Shown here: piece by piece, positions 6,881 through 13,226 of the stretch | Numbering within the stretch: the stretch's first letter is position 1 | Layout: every line of letters starts with the position of its first letter | Origin: Cyanobacteria bacterium UBA5018 | GTDB lineage: Bacteria > Cyanobacteriota > Cyanobacteriia > PCC-6307 > Cyanobiaceae | Reading direction: 5' to 3' | DNA length: 17,163 bases | Assembly (NCBI GenBank): GCA_002396505.1 | Contig: DGYA01000069.1 | Location: 1-17,163, forward strand | Made by a program: the position numbers and the translations under genes | Notes under the pieces: model-generated | What the model saw: the letters and a program-made list of their open reading frames with translations, nothing else | What the model was told of the DNA's origin: nothing | Database searches by the model: none

Positions 6881-7380
6881 TTAGCCCTGCCAGCAAATCC
6901 TCGCTGCCGCTGGCGTCGCTGGCCACGGCATCGCTGGCCACGGCATCGCTGGCCACCGTATCGCTGGCCACGGCCCTGCTGGGGATCACTGTTGGTGGCT
7001 TTGCCCTGGGCCTGCTGCTGCTGCCCCAACGGCTGCTGCAAAGGCCCCTGGCCGAGGGGGTGATCGCCCTGCATATCGAACCTCAAGGCCGCCTGCGCGT
7101 ATGGAATCAGCCGATCAGCCCGGCCGCATTGAAGACACTGCTGGCCGCTGCCGCCCGCAAGCCTGGCGCCAAACTGCGGCTGGTGCCCTCGCCCCAGACC
7201 CCCTGGGGTGAAGTAAGTCGATTGGTGGCTCTTTTTGAACGTGGAGACTTACCCCTTGAACTTCAACTTCCCGTCCCTGCCTCCGGCCCTGGCACTGGGT
7301 CTGCGACGAAGGCTGCCCTTGCTGCTGCTGATTCTGGCAGCGAACCTGGCTCTGGCCCTGGCGCCAACCGATCGCGGTAA
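6877..7380 (+). CDS. ExbD/TolR-like bitopic membrane protein 2 with ASLAT-type repeats
   Basis: Encodes 167 residues from ATG 6877, overlapping the previous stop by four bases. Residues 9-33 are five 5-residue repeats (SLPLA, then SLATA, SLATA, SLATV, SLATA). They lead directly into a membrane segment (about 33-50), giving an unusually long apolar run of about 40 residues. The presumed periplasmic domain follows: EGVIALHIEPQGRLRVWNQP (60-79), helix AALKTLLAAAARK and strand AKLRLVPS, then SRLVALFERGDLPLELQLP ending near 132. This matches the ExbD-like pattern of its neighbour, again without a membrane Asp. Beyond residue 132 the chain is a Gly/Ser/Ala tail lying entirely in the overlap with the next gene; it is probably a by-product of dual coding. 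Confidence 0.6.
   Translation: MISPASKSSLPLASLATASLATASLATVSLATALLGITVGGFALGLLLLPQRLLQRPLAEGVIALHIEPQGRLRVWNQPISPAALKTLLAAAARKPGAKLRLVPSPQTPWGEVSRLVALFERGDLPLELQLPVPASGPGTGSATKAALAAADSGSEPGSGPGANRSR
6901..6975 (+). repeat. five in-frame 15-bp tandem repeats
   Basis: Units start at 6901, 6916, 6931, 6946 and 6961. Units two and three are identical (tcgctggccacggca), unit four differs at two positions, unit five at one, and the first is more divergent. The near identity indicates recent slippage or unequal exchange, with the reading frame preserved. Confidence 0.85.
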
Positions 7381-8053
7381 CCCAGGGGCCAACCGCAACC
7401 AAAGGCTGGCCATCACCGATGACAGCCCCGAGCTGCTGCGCTTCAGTCGCAGCCAGAGCCTGGCAATGGTATTGCCCGGTGGAAATTTAGCGAACATGCC
7501 TGGCGGCTTGGCAACCCTGCCGCCCCCCCCAACCAATTTGCCGCTGGTGAAGGCAGGCAACTTGCCTGAGATGTCTAGCGCCAAAGGCCCCAGCTCCCAA
7601 GCGCCTGTCGGGCCAGGTAAATCCGGCGGCTCAGCGTTCTTGATGAATTTGGCTCCACCTGGCCTACCCGATCGAGCCAGCGTCGCCCTTGAGGCCCTCC
7701 GCCAGCTAGTGGGGCCGGCCACCACTGGCACCGATCCAGATTCAGGGCTCGGCCGCGATCAGCTGGCGGCGATCCAGCGGCGACAGTGGTGGTTGAGCAG
7801 CGGCCAGGAACCGATACTGCAGCAGCTATGGCAAGCCGGTGTCAGCGTCTCGCAGCCGCCAACGCCCCTGGCCGATCTACCGGCTGCTGTCGAACTGCGG
7901 CGGTTGCCTGCGGGGGTGACTGGGCGGCTGGGGCTGCCAGAGCCCCATGGCCATTCCCTGGTGGGCCGCAACACCGCTGTGCTGCTCTGGCGTTTGGGGA
8001 GTGAAGTATGGGCCCTGCGCCTGCCCCTGGGGGAAGCGCTAACCAAGTCTTAA
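7256..8053 (+). CDS. TonB-like-topology membrane-anchored protein of unknown function
   Basis: Encodes 265 residues from the TTG at 7256, preceded at nine bases by GGAG (7243-7246). A GTG at 7241 or TTG at 7235 is also open. The N-terminus has RRR (17-19) followed by one apolar segment (about 20-36), which is a signal anchor or signal peptide. The region after it is Pro/Gly-rich, with a PPPP run, and probably extended. A more ordered C-terminal part contains an RRQWWLSSG segment and a final NTAVLLWRLGSEVWALRLPL strand pair. I do not recognise the family. A cytoplasmic stub, one membrane helix, a Pro-rich spacer and a C-terminal domain, encoded directly after ExbB- and ExbD-like genes, is the layout of TonB/TolA energy transducers. 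That role is inference only. The gene shares 125 bp with the previous gene in another frame. Confidence 0.55.
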   Translation: MNFNFPSLPPALALGLRRRLPLLLLILAANLALALAPTDRGNPGANRNQRLAITDDSPELLRFSRSQSLAMVLPGGNLANMPGGLATLPPPPTNLPLVKAGNLPEMSSAKGPSSQAPVGPGKSGGSAFLMNLAPPGLPDRASVALEALRQLVGPATTGTDPDSGLGRDQLAAIQRRQWWLSSGQEPILQQLWQAGVSVSQPPTPLADLPAAVELRRLPAGVTGRLGLPEPHGHSLVGRNTAVLLWRLGSEVWALRLPLGEALTKS

Positions 8054-8078
8054 ACACAGCACTACCAACTCTTTGCTT
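8049..8078 (+). promoter_or_regulatory. candidate Pho box upstream of the ptrA-phoBR operon
   Basis: Three 8-mers sit at exact 11-bp steps: CTTAAACA (8049), CACTACCA (8060) and CTTTGCTT (8071), with spacers CAG and ACT. The first matches CTTAACCT at six of eight positions and the others at four and five, so this is weaker than the pstS box. The first unit overlaps the stop codon of the preceding gene. PhoB control of ptrA has been reported in marine Synechococcus, which makes the position plausible. Confidence 0.45.
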
Positions 8079-8129
8079 TCTAGACGACATCAGTTCATAA
8101 GGTCAGCGAACCGACGCAATCGGCCCGTT

Positions 8130-8783
8130 ATGGTGTTCACGCCCGCCAGCGGCCCCAGCTACAGCCAAGACTTTCGCGAGCTGCTGGAGACCAGCTACGA
8201 AAAGCGCAGCCTGATGCAGCTGAGCTCAGGCAGCACCGTTCCCCTGCTCAAGAGGAACGTCTGGCTGGTGGTGCGGGGCATGGTGAAGCTCACCGCCCTG
8301 TCGATGCAGGGGGACGAGATGCTGCTCGGTTTGGCGGGCCCCAACGAGCCCTTCGGCGACCCCCTCTCCAATGTGGAGGCTTACCAGGCCACCACCCTTT
8401 GCGACACCGACCTGCTCTGCCTCAGCTGCGAAGAAATCGGTCGAGACGCCAACTTGGCAATGGCATTACTGCAAGGCCTGGGAGCTCGCTATCGCCAGAG
8501 TGAATCGATGCTGGCGTTACTGGGATTGCGCCGGGTGGAAGACCGGGTGCGCGGCTTCCTGGAGTTGCTTGCCAACGATTATGGCCAGCCCTGCGACCAG
8601 GGCCTGAGGCTGAATCTCAAGCTCACCCACCAGGATTTAGCCAGCGCCTTGAGCACCACGCGGGTCACCGTTACCAGAGTGTTGGGCTGCCTCAAGGATG
8701 AGGGTTGGTTGTCCATAGACGACAAGCGTCATCTGGTGATCTCCCACCTGCCCCGCACCAAGGCCCTGGCGCGGCTGAGATGA
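8130..8783 (+). CDS. ptrA: Crp/Fnr-family transcriptional regulator, PtrA-like
   Basis: Encodes 217 residues from the ATG at 8130; a TTG at 8073 would add 19 residues but overlaps the candidate Pho box. The N-terminal half is a cyclic-nucleotide-binding-type beta-roll: GSTVPLLKRNVWLVVRGMVK, LLGLAGPNEPFGDPL, DTDLLCLS. It is joined by a long dimerisation helix to a winged helix (LTHQDLASALSTTRVTVTRVLGCLKDEGWL) whose recognition helix is TTRVTVTRVL. The ligand pocket does not show an obvious cAMP-type R-x-E-(S/T)-SA motif, so the effector is unknown. PtrA in marine Synechococcus is a PhoB-dependent regulator of phosphate-stress genes; the location next to phoB-phoR supports the name. It is the first gene of an operon, its stop overlapping the next start (ATGA, 8780-8783). 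Confidence 0.82.
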   Translation: MVFTPASGPSYSQDFRELLETSYEKRSLMQLSSGSTVPLLKRNVWLVVRGMVKLTALSMQGDEMLLGLAGPNEPFGDPLSNVEAYQATTLCDTDLLCLSCEEIGRDANLAMALLQGLGARYRQSESMLALLGLRRVEDRVRGFLELLANDYGQPCDQGLRLNLKLTHQDLASALSTTRVTVTRVLGCLKDEGWLSIDDKRHLVISHLPRTKALARLR

Positions 8784-9211
8784 GCGAGCCGCCAATTAGG
8801 CTGCTGATCATCGATAGCGATTCCGCCTCAGCCTCCCTGCTGCAACAGTTCCTGGAGCAGCAGGGATTTCAGGTGAGCAGCTGTACCAACCCCCATAAAG
8901 TGCTCGAGAGGCTGGCGGGTCCCCATGCCTATCAACTATTGCTAGTCTCCGACATCATCAGCACCGACAGCGTTAACTGCCTGCTCGATCAGGCCCACGC
9001 CGCTTCACCGCCGATGCCGGTGTTACTGCTCTGCGCCGCCGCCAAAGAAATCGATCGGATTAAAGCTCTAGAGGCCGGTGCCGATGATCTGCTGGTGCGG
9101 CCGTTCAGCTTGGCGGAGTGCGCCGCCCGCTGCCGCGCCCTGGTACGCCGCCAGCATTTTCAACGACATCCCCGTCCCCAGCGGCCGCGGGCTGGTTACG
9201 GCGATGCTTAG
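8780..9211 (+). CDS. stand-alone pseudo-receiver domain protein of the Pho operon
   Basis: Encodes 143 residues: a CheY-like receiver fold with a short basic tail (RRQHFQRHPRPQRPR) and no DNA-binding domain. Compared with PhoB two steps downstream, the phosphoacceptor Asp57 is replaced by Ser57 (Asp comes one residue later), the conserved Ser/Thr85 by Cys85, and the switch Lys107 by Arg107. The acidic pair is reduced to D-S-D (12-14). From residue 57 to the end of the receiver the two proteins align without gaps, for example in ALEAGADDLLVRPF versus GLEVGADDYLVKPF, so this looks like a paralogue of the PhoB receiver that has lost phosphorylation chemistry. The start ATG 8780 overlaps the ptrA stop, implying coupled translation. 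A role as a non-phosphorylated adaptor or dimerisation partner in phosphate signalling is inference. Confidence 0.78.
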   Translation: MSEPPIRLLIIDSDSASASLLQQFLEQQGFQVSSCTNPHKVLERLAGPHAYQLLLVSDIISTDSVNCLLDQAHAASPPMPVLLLCAAAKEIDRIKALEAGADDLLVRPFSLAECAARCRALVRRQHFQRHPRPQRPRAGYGDA

Positions 9212-9299
9212 GCCGATGCCCAAGGCGGCTGATTCTTCACAATCCCTGTCATCGGGAGATGACTTCTGGGGCAGACGGGCCAGCGGTGAGAATGGCGCC

Positions 9300-9992
9300 A
9301 TGCACCCTCCTCTTCTAGTCGTCGAAGACGACGAGACAATCCGCGAGACCATTCGTGATGCCTTGGAACTGGAGGGGTTTGTCGTGACGGCCTGCGGCAA
9401 TGGTCGCGATGCTTTGCAGATCATCCAGGCTGCTGCCAGCGGCGAGGGCTTTGCCCTGGTGGTCTTGGATCTGATGCTGCCAGGCCTTGGCGGACTAGAC
9501 CTCTGCCGCAAGCTGCGCCAGGCCAACGACACCACGCCAATTCTGGTGGTGAGCGCCCGGGACAGCGAGACCGACCGGGTGCTGGGGCTGGAGGTGGGCG
9601 CTGACGATTACCTGGTCAAGCCCTTCGGGATGCGGGAGTTGGTGGCCCGCTGCCGAGCCCTGATGCGGCGCAGCGCCAGCCAGAACACGCCATCCAAAGT
9701 GTTACAGCACGCCAATTTATCTCTTTACCTGGAGGAATGCAGGGTTACACGCGACGGACTTGACGTGAGTCTTTCGCCAAAAGAGTATCGGCTTCTGGAA
9801 TTATTCATGCAAAATCCCCGCCGGGTGTGGAGTCGCGACAAGCTCCTGGAGCATGTCTGGGGTATCGACTACATAGGAGATAGCAAAACCGTAGACGTGC
9901 ATATCCGTTGGCTGCGGGAAAAGTTAGAGGAAAATCCCTCTGCCCCCCAACATCTGCTCACGGTGCGGGGATTCGGCTATCGCTTCGCTTAG
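9300..9992 (+). CDS. phoB: PhoB, phosphate-response regulator (OmpR/PhoB family)
   Basis: Encodes 230 residues, almost the same length as E. coli PhoB (229). The receiver domain (1-120) has acidic residues E9-D10-D11, phosphoacceptor D57 in VVLDLMLPG, S85 and K107 in ADDYLVKPF. The C-terminal winged helix (about 130-230) includes LSPKEYRLLELFMQNPRRVWSR, the recognition segment GDSKTVDVHIRWLREKLE and the closing hairpin TVRGFGYRF. When phosphorylated by PhoR it should bind Pho boxes such as that before pstS. I chose ATG 9300, with a weak GGTGAG about ten bases upstream; an in-frame ATG at 9204 would add 32 residues without receiver similarity. The 88-bp gap from the pseudo-receiver gene could hold a separate promoter, but I see no clear one. 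phoR follows four bases after the stop. Confidence 0.93.
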   Translation: MHPPLLVVEDDETIRETIRDALELEGFVVTACGNGRDALQIIQAAASGEGFALVVLDLMLPGLGGLDLCRKLRQANDTTPILVVSARDSETDRVLGLEVGADDYLVKPFGMRELVARCRALMRRSASQNTPSKVLQHANLSLYLEECRVTRDGLDVSLSPKEYRLLELFMQNPRRVWSRDKLLEHVWGIDYIGDSKTVDVHIRWLREKLEENPSAPQHLLTVRGFGYRFA

Positions 9993-9996
9993 GTCG

Positions 9997-11154
9997 ATGC
10001 TGCTGCAGGGGTGGCGGCAGGGATGGCGGCGGTTATCGCAGCGGCAGATCTGGCAGCGGCAGATTTGGCAGCGGCAATGGTGGCGGCAGGGGTGGCAGCG
10101 GTTATGGGAACGCCGGGAGGCCAGCCAGCTGAGCTTGCGCCAATTGCTGGGTTGGATGGATGCGGCGCCCTTGGGCTGGGTGCTGCTGGACCGCCATGAC
10201 CGGGTAAATCATCTGACGCCAAGAGCGGAGCGGCTGCTGGGGGTCGATGTCGGGCGCATCCTCCAGGGCAGAGAATTCAAGGAGCTTTGCAACGACCCCA
10301 GCCTGCTGGCCTGCATTCGCAGCGCCCGCCGCCTGGATCGACCCCAGCGGCTGGAGTGGCAGCGCTCTGAGCTGGAGATAGACGTGTTGGCCGTGCCCGG
10401 TGGCGGTGGCTGGCTGGCGGTGCAGCTGCAGAGCCGTCGCACGCTGGAGGCGCAGCTGCAGCAACAGGAGCGCTGGGTGGGCGATGTGGCCCATGAGCTG
10501 AAAACGCCACTCACCGCCCTGTTGCTGGTGGGCGACAGCCTTGCCGCCCAGGTAAACAAACAAAACGCCCGACTGGTGGAACGCCTGCAGCGAGAACTGG
10601 TGAGACTCCAGGAGCTGGTGAATGATTTGCTGGAGCTATCGCGGCTGGAGAACACCCTGCCGGGTTTGGGTCTGCGGCTTGCCGATGTGGAGCTGCGGCC
10701 CTTGGTGGAGCTGGTCTGGGCTGGATTGAGGCCCCTGGCCGACCAGCGCCAGATTCAGCTGCAGCTGGAGGTGCCGCCCAGCCTGCTGCTGCGGGCTGAC
10801 AGCTCCCGACTGCATCGCGCCCTGCTCAACCTGATCGATAATGCCCTGCGCTACAGCCCAGATGGGTCGGCTGTGCAGGTGATGGTCACCAGTCGCAGTG
10901 GCTGGTGTCGGCTTGGCATTCGCGACTGCGGACCCGGCTTGAGCGAGGAGGACCTGGAGCACATGTTTGAGCGCTTCTACCGGGGCGATCCTTCCAGGGT
11001 CAAGAGCCAGCGCACCGGCAGCGGTCTGGGCCTGTCCATCGCCCAGCAAATCGCCGCCACCCATGGCGGTCGGATCCAGGCCAGCAACCACCCCGAGGGA
11101 GGGGCACTGATCGAATTGATTCTTCCCCTTGGTGGACCGGTCAAGCTTGCTTAA
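9997..11154 (+). CDS. phoR: PhoR/SphS-type sensor histidine kinase
   Basis: Encodes 385 residues. A PAS-like domain (about 48-145) contains APLGWVLLDRHDRVNHLTPR. The dimerisation domain carries the phosphorylated His166 in VAHELKTPLTAL. The ATPase domain has the N box (NLIDNALRYSPDG, 278-290), G1 box DCGPGL (310-315), F box MFERFYRG (323-330) and G2 box GSGLGLS (341-347). It is the presumed phosphodonor for PhoB. The first 40 residues are unusual: they contain no membrane helix but a Trp/Gln/Arg-rich 5-residue periodic stretch, coded by 15-bp repeats. A peripheral membrane association through Trp/Arg is possible but unproven. The start ATG 9997 lies four bases after the phoB stop. A cysteine synthase gene begins 39 bp downstream with no terminator between. 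Confidence 0.93.
   Translation: MLLQGWRQGWRRLSQRQIWQRQIWQRQWWRQGWQRLWERREASQLSLRQLLGWMDAAPLGWVLLDRHDRVNHLTPRAERLLGVDVGRILQGREFKELCNDPSLLACIRSARRLDRPQRLEWQRSELEIDVLAVPGGGGWLAVQLQSRRTLEAQLQQQERWVGDVAHELKTPLTALLLVGDSLAAQVNKQNARLVERLQRELVRLQELVNDLLELSRLENTLPGLGLRLADVELRPLVELVWAGLRPLADQRQIQLQLEVPPSLLLRADSSRLHRALLNLIDNALRYSPDGSAVQVMVTSRSGWCRLGIRDCGPGLSEEDLEHMFERFYRGDPSRVKSQRTGSGLGLSIAQQIAATHGGRIQASNHPEGGALIELILPLGGPVKLA
10006..10095 (+). repeat. in-frame 15-bp tandem repeats at the 5' end of phoR
   Basis: Contiguous 15-bp units run in the phoR frame. Clear units are tcgcagcggcagatc (10036), tggcagcggcagatt (10051) and tggcagcggcaatgg (10066), with more decayed units on both sides (10006, 10021, 10081). 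They encode the Trp/Gln/Arg periodic N-terminus. Confidence 0.7.
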
Positions 11155-11193
11155 GGTGACCGATGTGAACGGGCTGGCAGCGCGGCTGGCCAA

Positions 11194-12198
11194 ATGACCC
11201 GCAAAACGATGAGCAGCGTTTACGCCGACAACAGCCTCACGATCGGCAACACCCCCCTGGTGCAGCTAAACCGAGTCACCGCAGGCTGCCAGGCGAGGGT
11301 GCTGGCCAAGATTGAGGGTCGCAACCCGGCCTTCTCAGTCAAGTGCCGCATCGGAGCGGCGATGATTTGGCAGGCGGAACAGGATGGTCTGCTGGGTGCT
11401 GGCAGGGAACTGGTGGAACCCACCAGTGGCAACACGGGCATCGCCTTGGCCTTCGTGGCGGCCTCCCGTGGCATTCCCCTCACCCTCACCATGCCGGAGA
11501 CGATGAGCATGGAACGGCGCAAGCTGCTCACCGCCTACGGGGCGCACCTGCTGCTCACCGAGGGCAAGAAGGGCATGCCCGGAGCGATTGCCGCCGCCCA
11601 GGAATTGGCCGAATCCGATCCGGAGCGTTACGTAATACTGCAACAGTTCGCCAACCCGGCCAATCCGAAGATCCACCATGACACCACGGGCCCTGAAATC
11701 TGGCGAGACACCGACGGCCAGGTGGATGTGTTTGTGGCGGGCGTCGGTACTGGCGGCACGATTACCGGTGTAAGCCGCTACATCAAGCACACCCTGGAAA
11801 AGCCCTTGGTGAGCGTCGCGGTGGAACCAGTCAACAGTCCAGTGATCAGCCAAACCATGGCTGGGCAAGATCTGAAGCCAGGGCCGCACAAAATTCAGGG
11901 CATCGGCGCTGGTTTCGTACCAGCCAACCTCGAGCTGGCTTTGGTGGATCGCGTCGAGACGGTTAGCGATGATGAGGCAATTTCCATGGCCCGCCGCTTG
12001 ATGAAGGAGGAGGGAATCCTGGCAGGCATCTCCTGCGGGGCTGCGATGACGGCGGCACTGCGCCTTGCCAAGGAACCACAATTCGCAGGCAAAACAATCG
12101 TAGTAGTGTTACCCGATTCGGGAGAGCGCTACCTCAGCTCAGCCCTATTCGAAGGCGTCTTCGACGAGCGCGGTCTAGCCTCGCCCCTCGGCAATTGA
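11194..12198 (+). CDS. cysK: cysteine synthase A (O-acetylserine sulfhydrylase)
   Basis: Encodes 334 residues. It makes L-cysteine from O-acetylserine and sulfide with pyridoxal phosphate in the cytoplasm. The PLP lysine is K50 in NPAFSVKCRIG; the substrate loop is PTSGNTG (76-82); the phosphate-binding loop is GVGTGGT (183-189). The usual GISSGAA segment near the PLP ring nitrogen is GISCGAA (278-284), with Cys for one Ser. The C-terminus has LPDSGERYLSS. The length and order are normal for CysK; a cystathionine beta-synthase-like enzyme is less likely because no extra domains are present. Start ATG 11194 has no ribosome binding site, and ATG 11209 is equally possible. It may be read through from phoR (39-bp gap) or have its own promoter. 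Confidence 0.92.
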   Translation: MTRKTMSSVYADNSLTIGNTPLVQLNRVTAGCQARVLAKIEGRNPAFSVKCRIGAAMIWQAEQDGLLGAGRELVEPTSGNTGIALAFVAASRGIPLTLTMPETMSMERRKLLTAYGAHLLLTEGKKGMPGAIAAAQELAESDPERYVILQQFANPANPKIHHDTTGPEIWRDTDGQVDVFVAGVGTGGTITGVSRYIKHTLEKPLVSVAVEPVNSPVISQTMAGQDLKPGPHKIQGIGAGFVPANLELALVDRVETVSDDEAISMARRLMKEEGILAGISCGAAMTAALRLAKEPQFAGKTIVVVLPDSGERYLSSALFEGVFDERGLASPLGN

Positions 12199-12234
12199 CC
12201 AACCACAAAAGCCCAATGGCGCTCAAATTACCTG

Positions 12235-13155
12235 GTGTTCAGCGATATTTTTCCCAGACATCTCATGCCAAACTATCCAATGCCCAGTGGCCCCCTGTCT
12301 AGCGATCCAATGCCTAGCAATCCATTGACTGGCCATCCAATGCCTAGCGATCCAATGCCTAGCGATCCAATGACCGGCTATTCGATCTCCAGTGATTCTC
12401 TGCCTGTTGATCCCATTCCTAATGATCCAATGGCTGGCCAGCCAGCTCCCAGCGACCCGGAGGCATCTGGATCAGTGACGCCTGAATCAGTAGAACCAGA
12501 ATCCGTGGCAGTTGATAGTCCAGTCTCTGCGAATAGCCCAGTCGATGAGGCTGCTATTAAAGTTGCCGAAGCCGTTTCCAATGAAGCTGGCCCAGCTAGC
12601 GAGGAAATTGCAATCCCCATACCTGCCTTGCCACAGAACCCAGACCCTGCCCCTGCGCAAGCAATTGATCTGCGCCAGATAGCGGATCAGATGCCGCCGC
12701 CCCTCGCCCCTGATCTGCCTGCCCTGGCGGAGCCAAGCCCACCGTTGCAGAGCCAGATTCCGATCGCCACCGCTGCCCCCCTGGTGGCAACTGCGGAGCC
12801 CAAGGCCACCAAACCCCAGTCGGCCACTGGCGCAGGCTCCAAAAGCGCCACTGCACTGCCCCTACAGCTACTTAACCAGCTGCTGCGCAAAATTGGCGCT
12901 ACACCCCTGGGTTCCCTGGGGGATATGTTGCCATTACTGCGCATCCTCACCCTGGCTTTGCTGGCAGGTATTGGCCTGAGGTTTGCCACTGCCACCCTCG
13001 GAGCGATCGACGATTTACCCCTGGTGGGGGGCCTATTGGAACTGGTTGGCCTGGTTACTCTGCTCAACTTCCTAGCTCGCAACGCCTTAAAGCAGCAGAA
13101 GCGGGCCGAACTGCTGGCCAGAATCCAAAAGCTACGCACCGATCTGCTCGGCTAA
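12235..13155 (+). CDS. CAAD-domain membrane protein with pentapeptide-periodic N-terminus
   Basis: Encodes 306 residues from GTG 12235, or 296 from ATG 12265; neither start has a clear ribosome binding site. The C-terminal part (about 213-306) matches the CAAD domain, a two-helix membrane module found attached to cyanobacterial aminoacyl-tRNA synthetases and in thylakoid proteins of the CURT1 group. It has a first helix (LLRILTLALLAGIGLRFATA), then AIDDLPLVGGLLELVGL and a second helix, then NALKQQKRAELLARIQKLR. The N-terminus consists of about 17 five-residue repeats of the form [MLIV]-P-S-D-P, and the middle is Pro/Ala-rich and disordered. No synthetase domain is present, so this is a stand-alone CAAD protein, probably thylakoid-located. 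The function is not known. It converges with nadA, and an inverted repeat overlaps its stop codon. Confidence 0.72.
   Translation: MFSDIFPRHLMPNYPMPSGPLSSDPMPSNPLTGHPMPSDPMPSDPMTGYSISSDSLPVDPIPNDPMAGQPAPSDPEASGSVTPESVEPESVAVDSPVSANSPVDEAAIKVAEAVSNEAGPASEEIAIPIPALPQNPDPAPAQAIDLRQIADQMPPPLAPDLPALAEPSPPLQSQIPIATAAPLVATAEPKATKPQSATGAGSKSATALPLQLLNQLLRKIGATPLGSLGDMLPLLRILTLALLAGIGLRFATATLGAIDDLPLVGGLLELVGLVTLLNFLARNALKQQKRAELLARIQKLRTDLLG
12265..12519 (+). repeat. 17 in-frame 15-bp tandem repeats
   Basis: Units begin every 15 bases from 12265. The best conserved are atgcctagcgatcca at 12340 and 12355 (identical) and atgcctagcaatcca at 12310. Later units (12460 onwards) are decayed to E/V-rich pentads such as VEPES. 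The frame is kept throughout with no insertion or deletion. Confidence 0.85.
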
Positions 13156-13182
13156 AATTTGTGAACTCGGCTAATTTTAGCC
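13150..13182. terminator. inverted repeat between convergent CAAD gene and nadA
   Basis: GGCTAAAATT (13150-13159) and AATTTTAGCC (13173-13182) are perfect 10-bp arms around a 13-base loop. The left arm contains the stop codon of the CAAD gene. AT-rich stem ends and the convergent gene order suggest a bidirectional terminator, although no long T-run follows on either strand. Confidence 0.5.
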
Positions 13183-13226
13183 CCAATAAAATAGCTAAAT
13201 AGCATCAATTTCTAGGAATCCCCGAT

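Noticed and set aside
11335..12081. Long minus-strand open frame inside cysK
   Set aside because: Antisense shadow of a well-supported enzyme gene with all its PLP motifs; no start signal and no family features.
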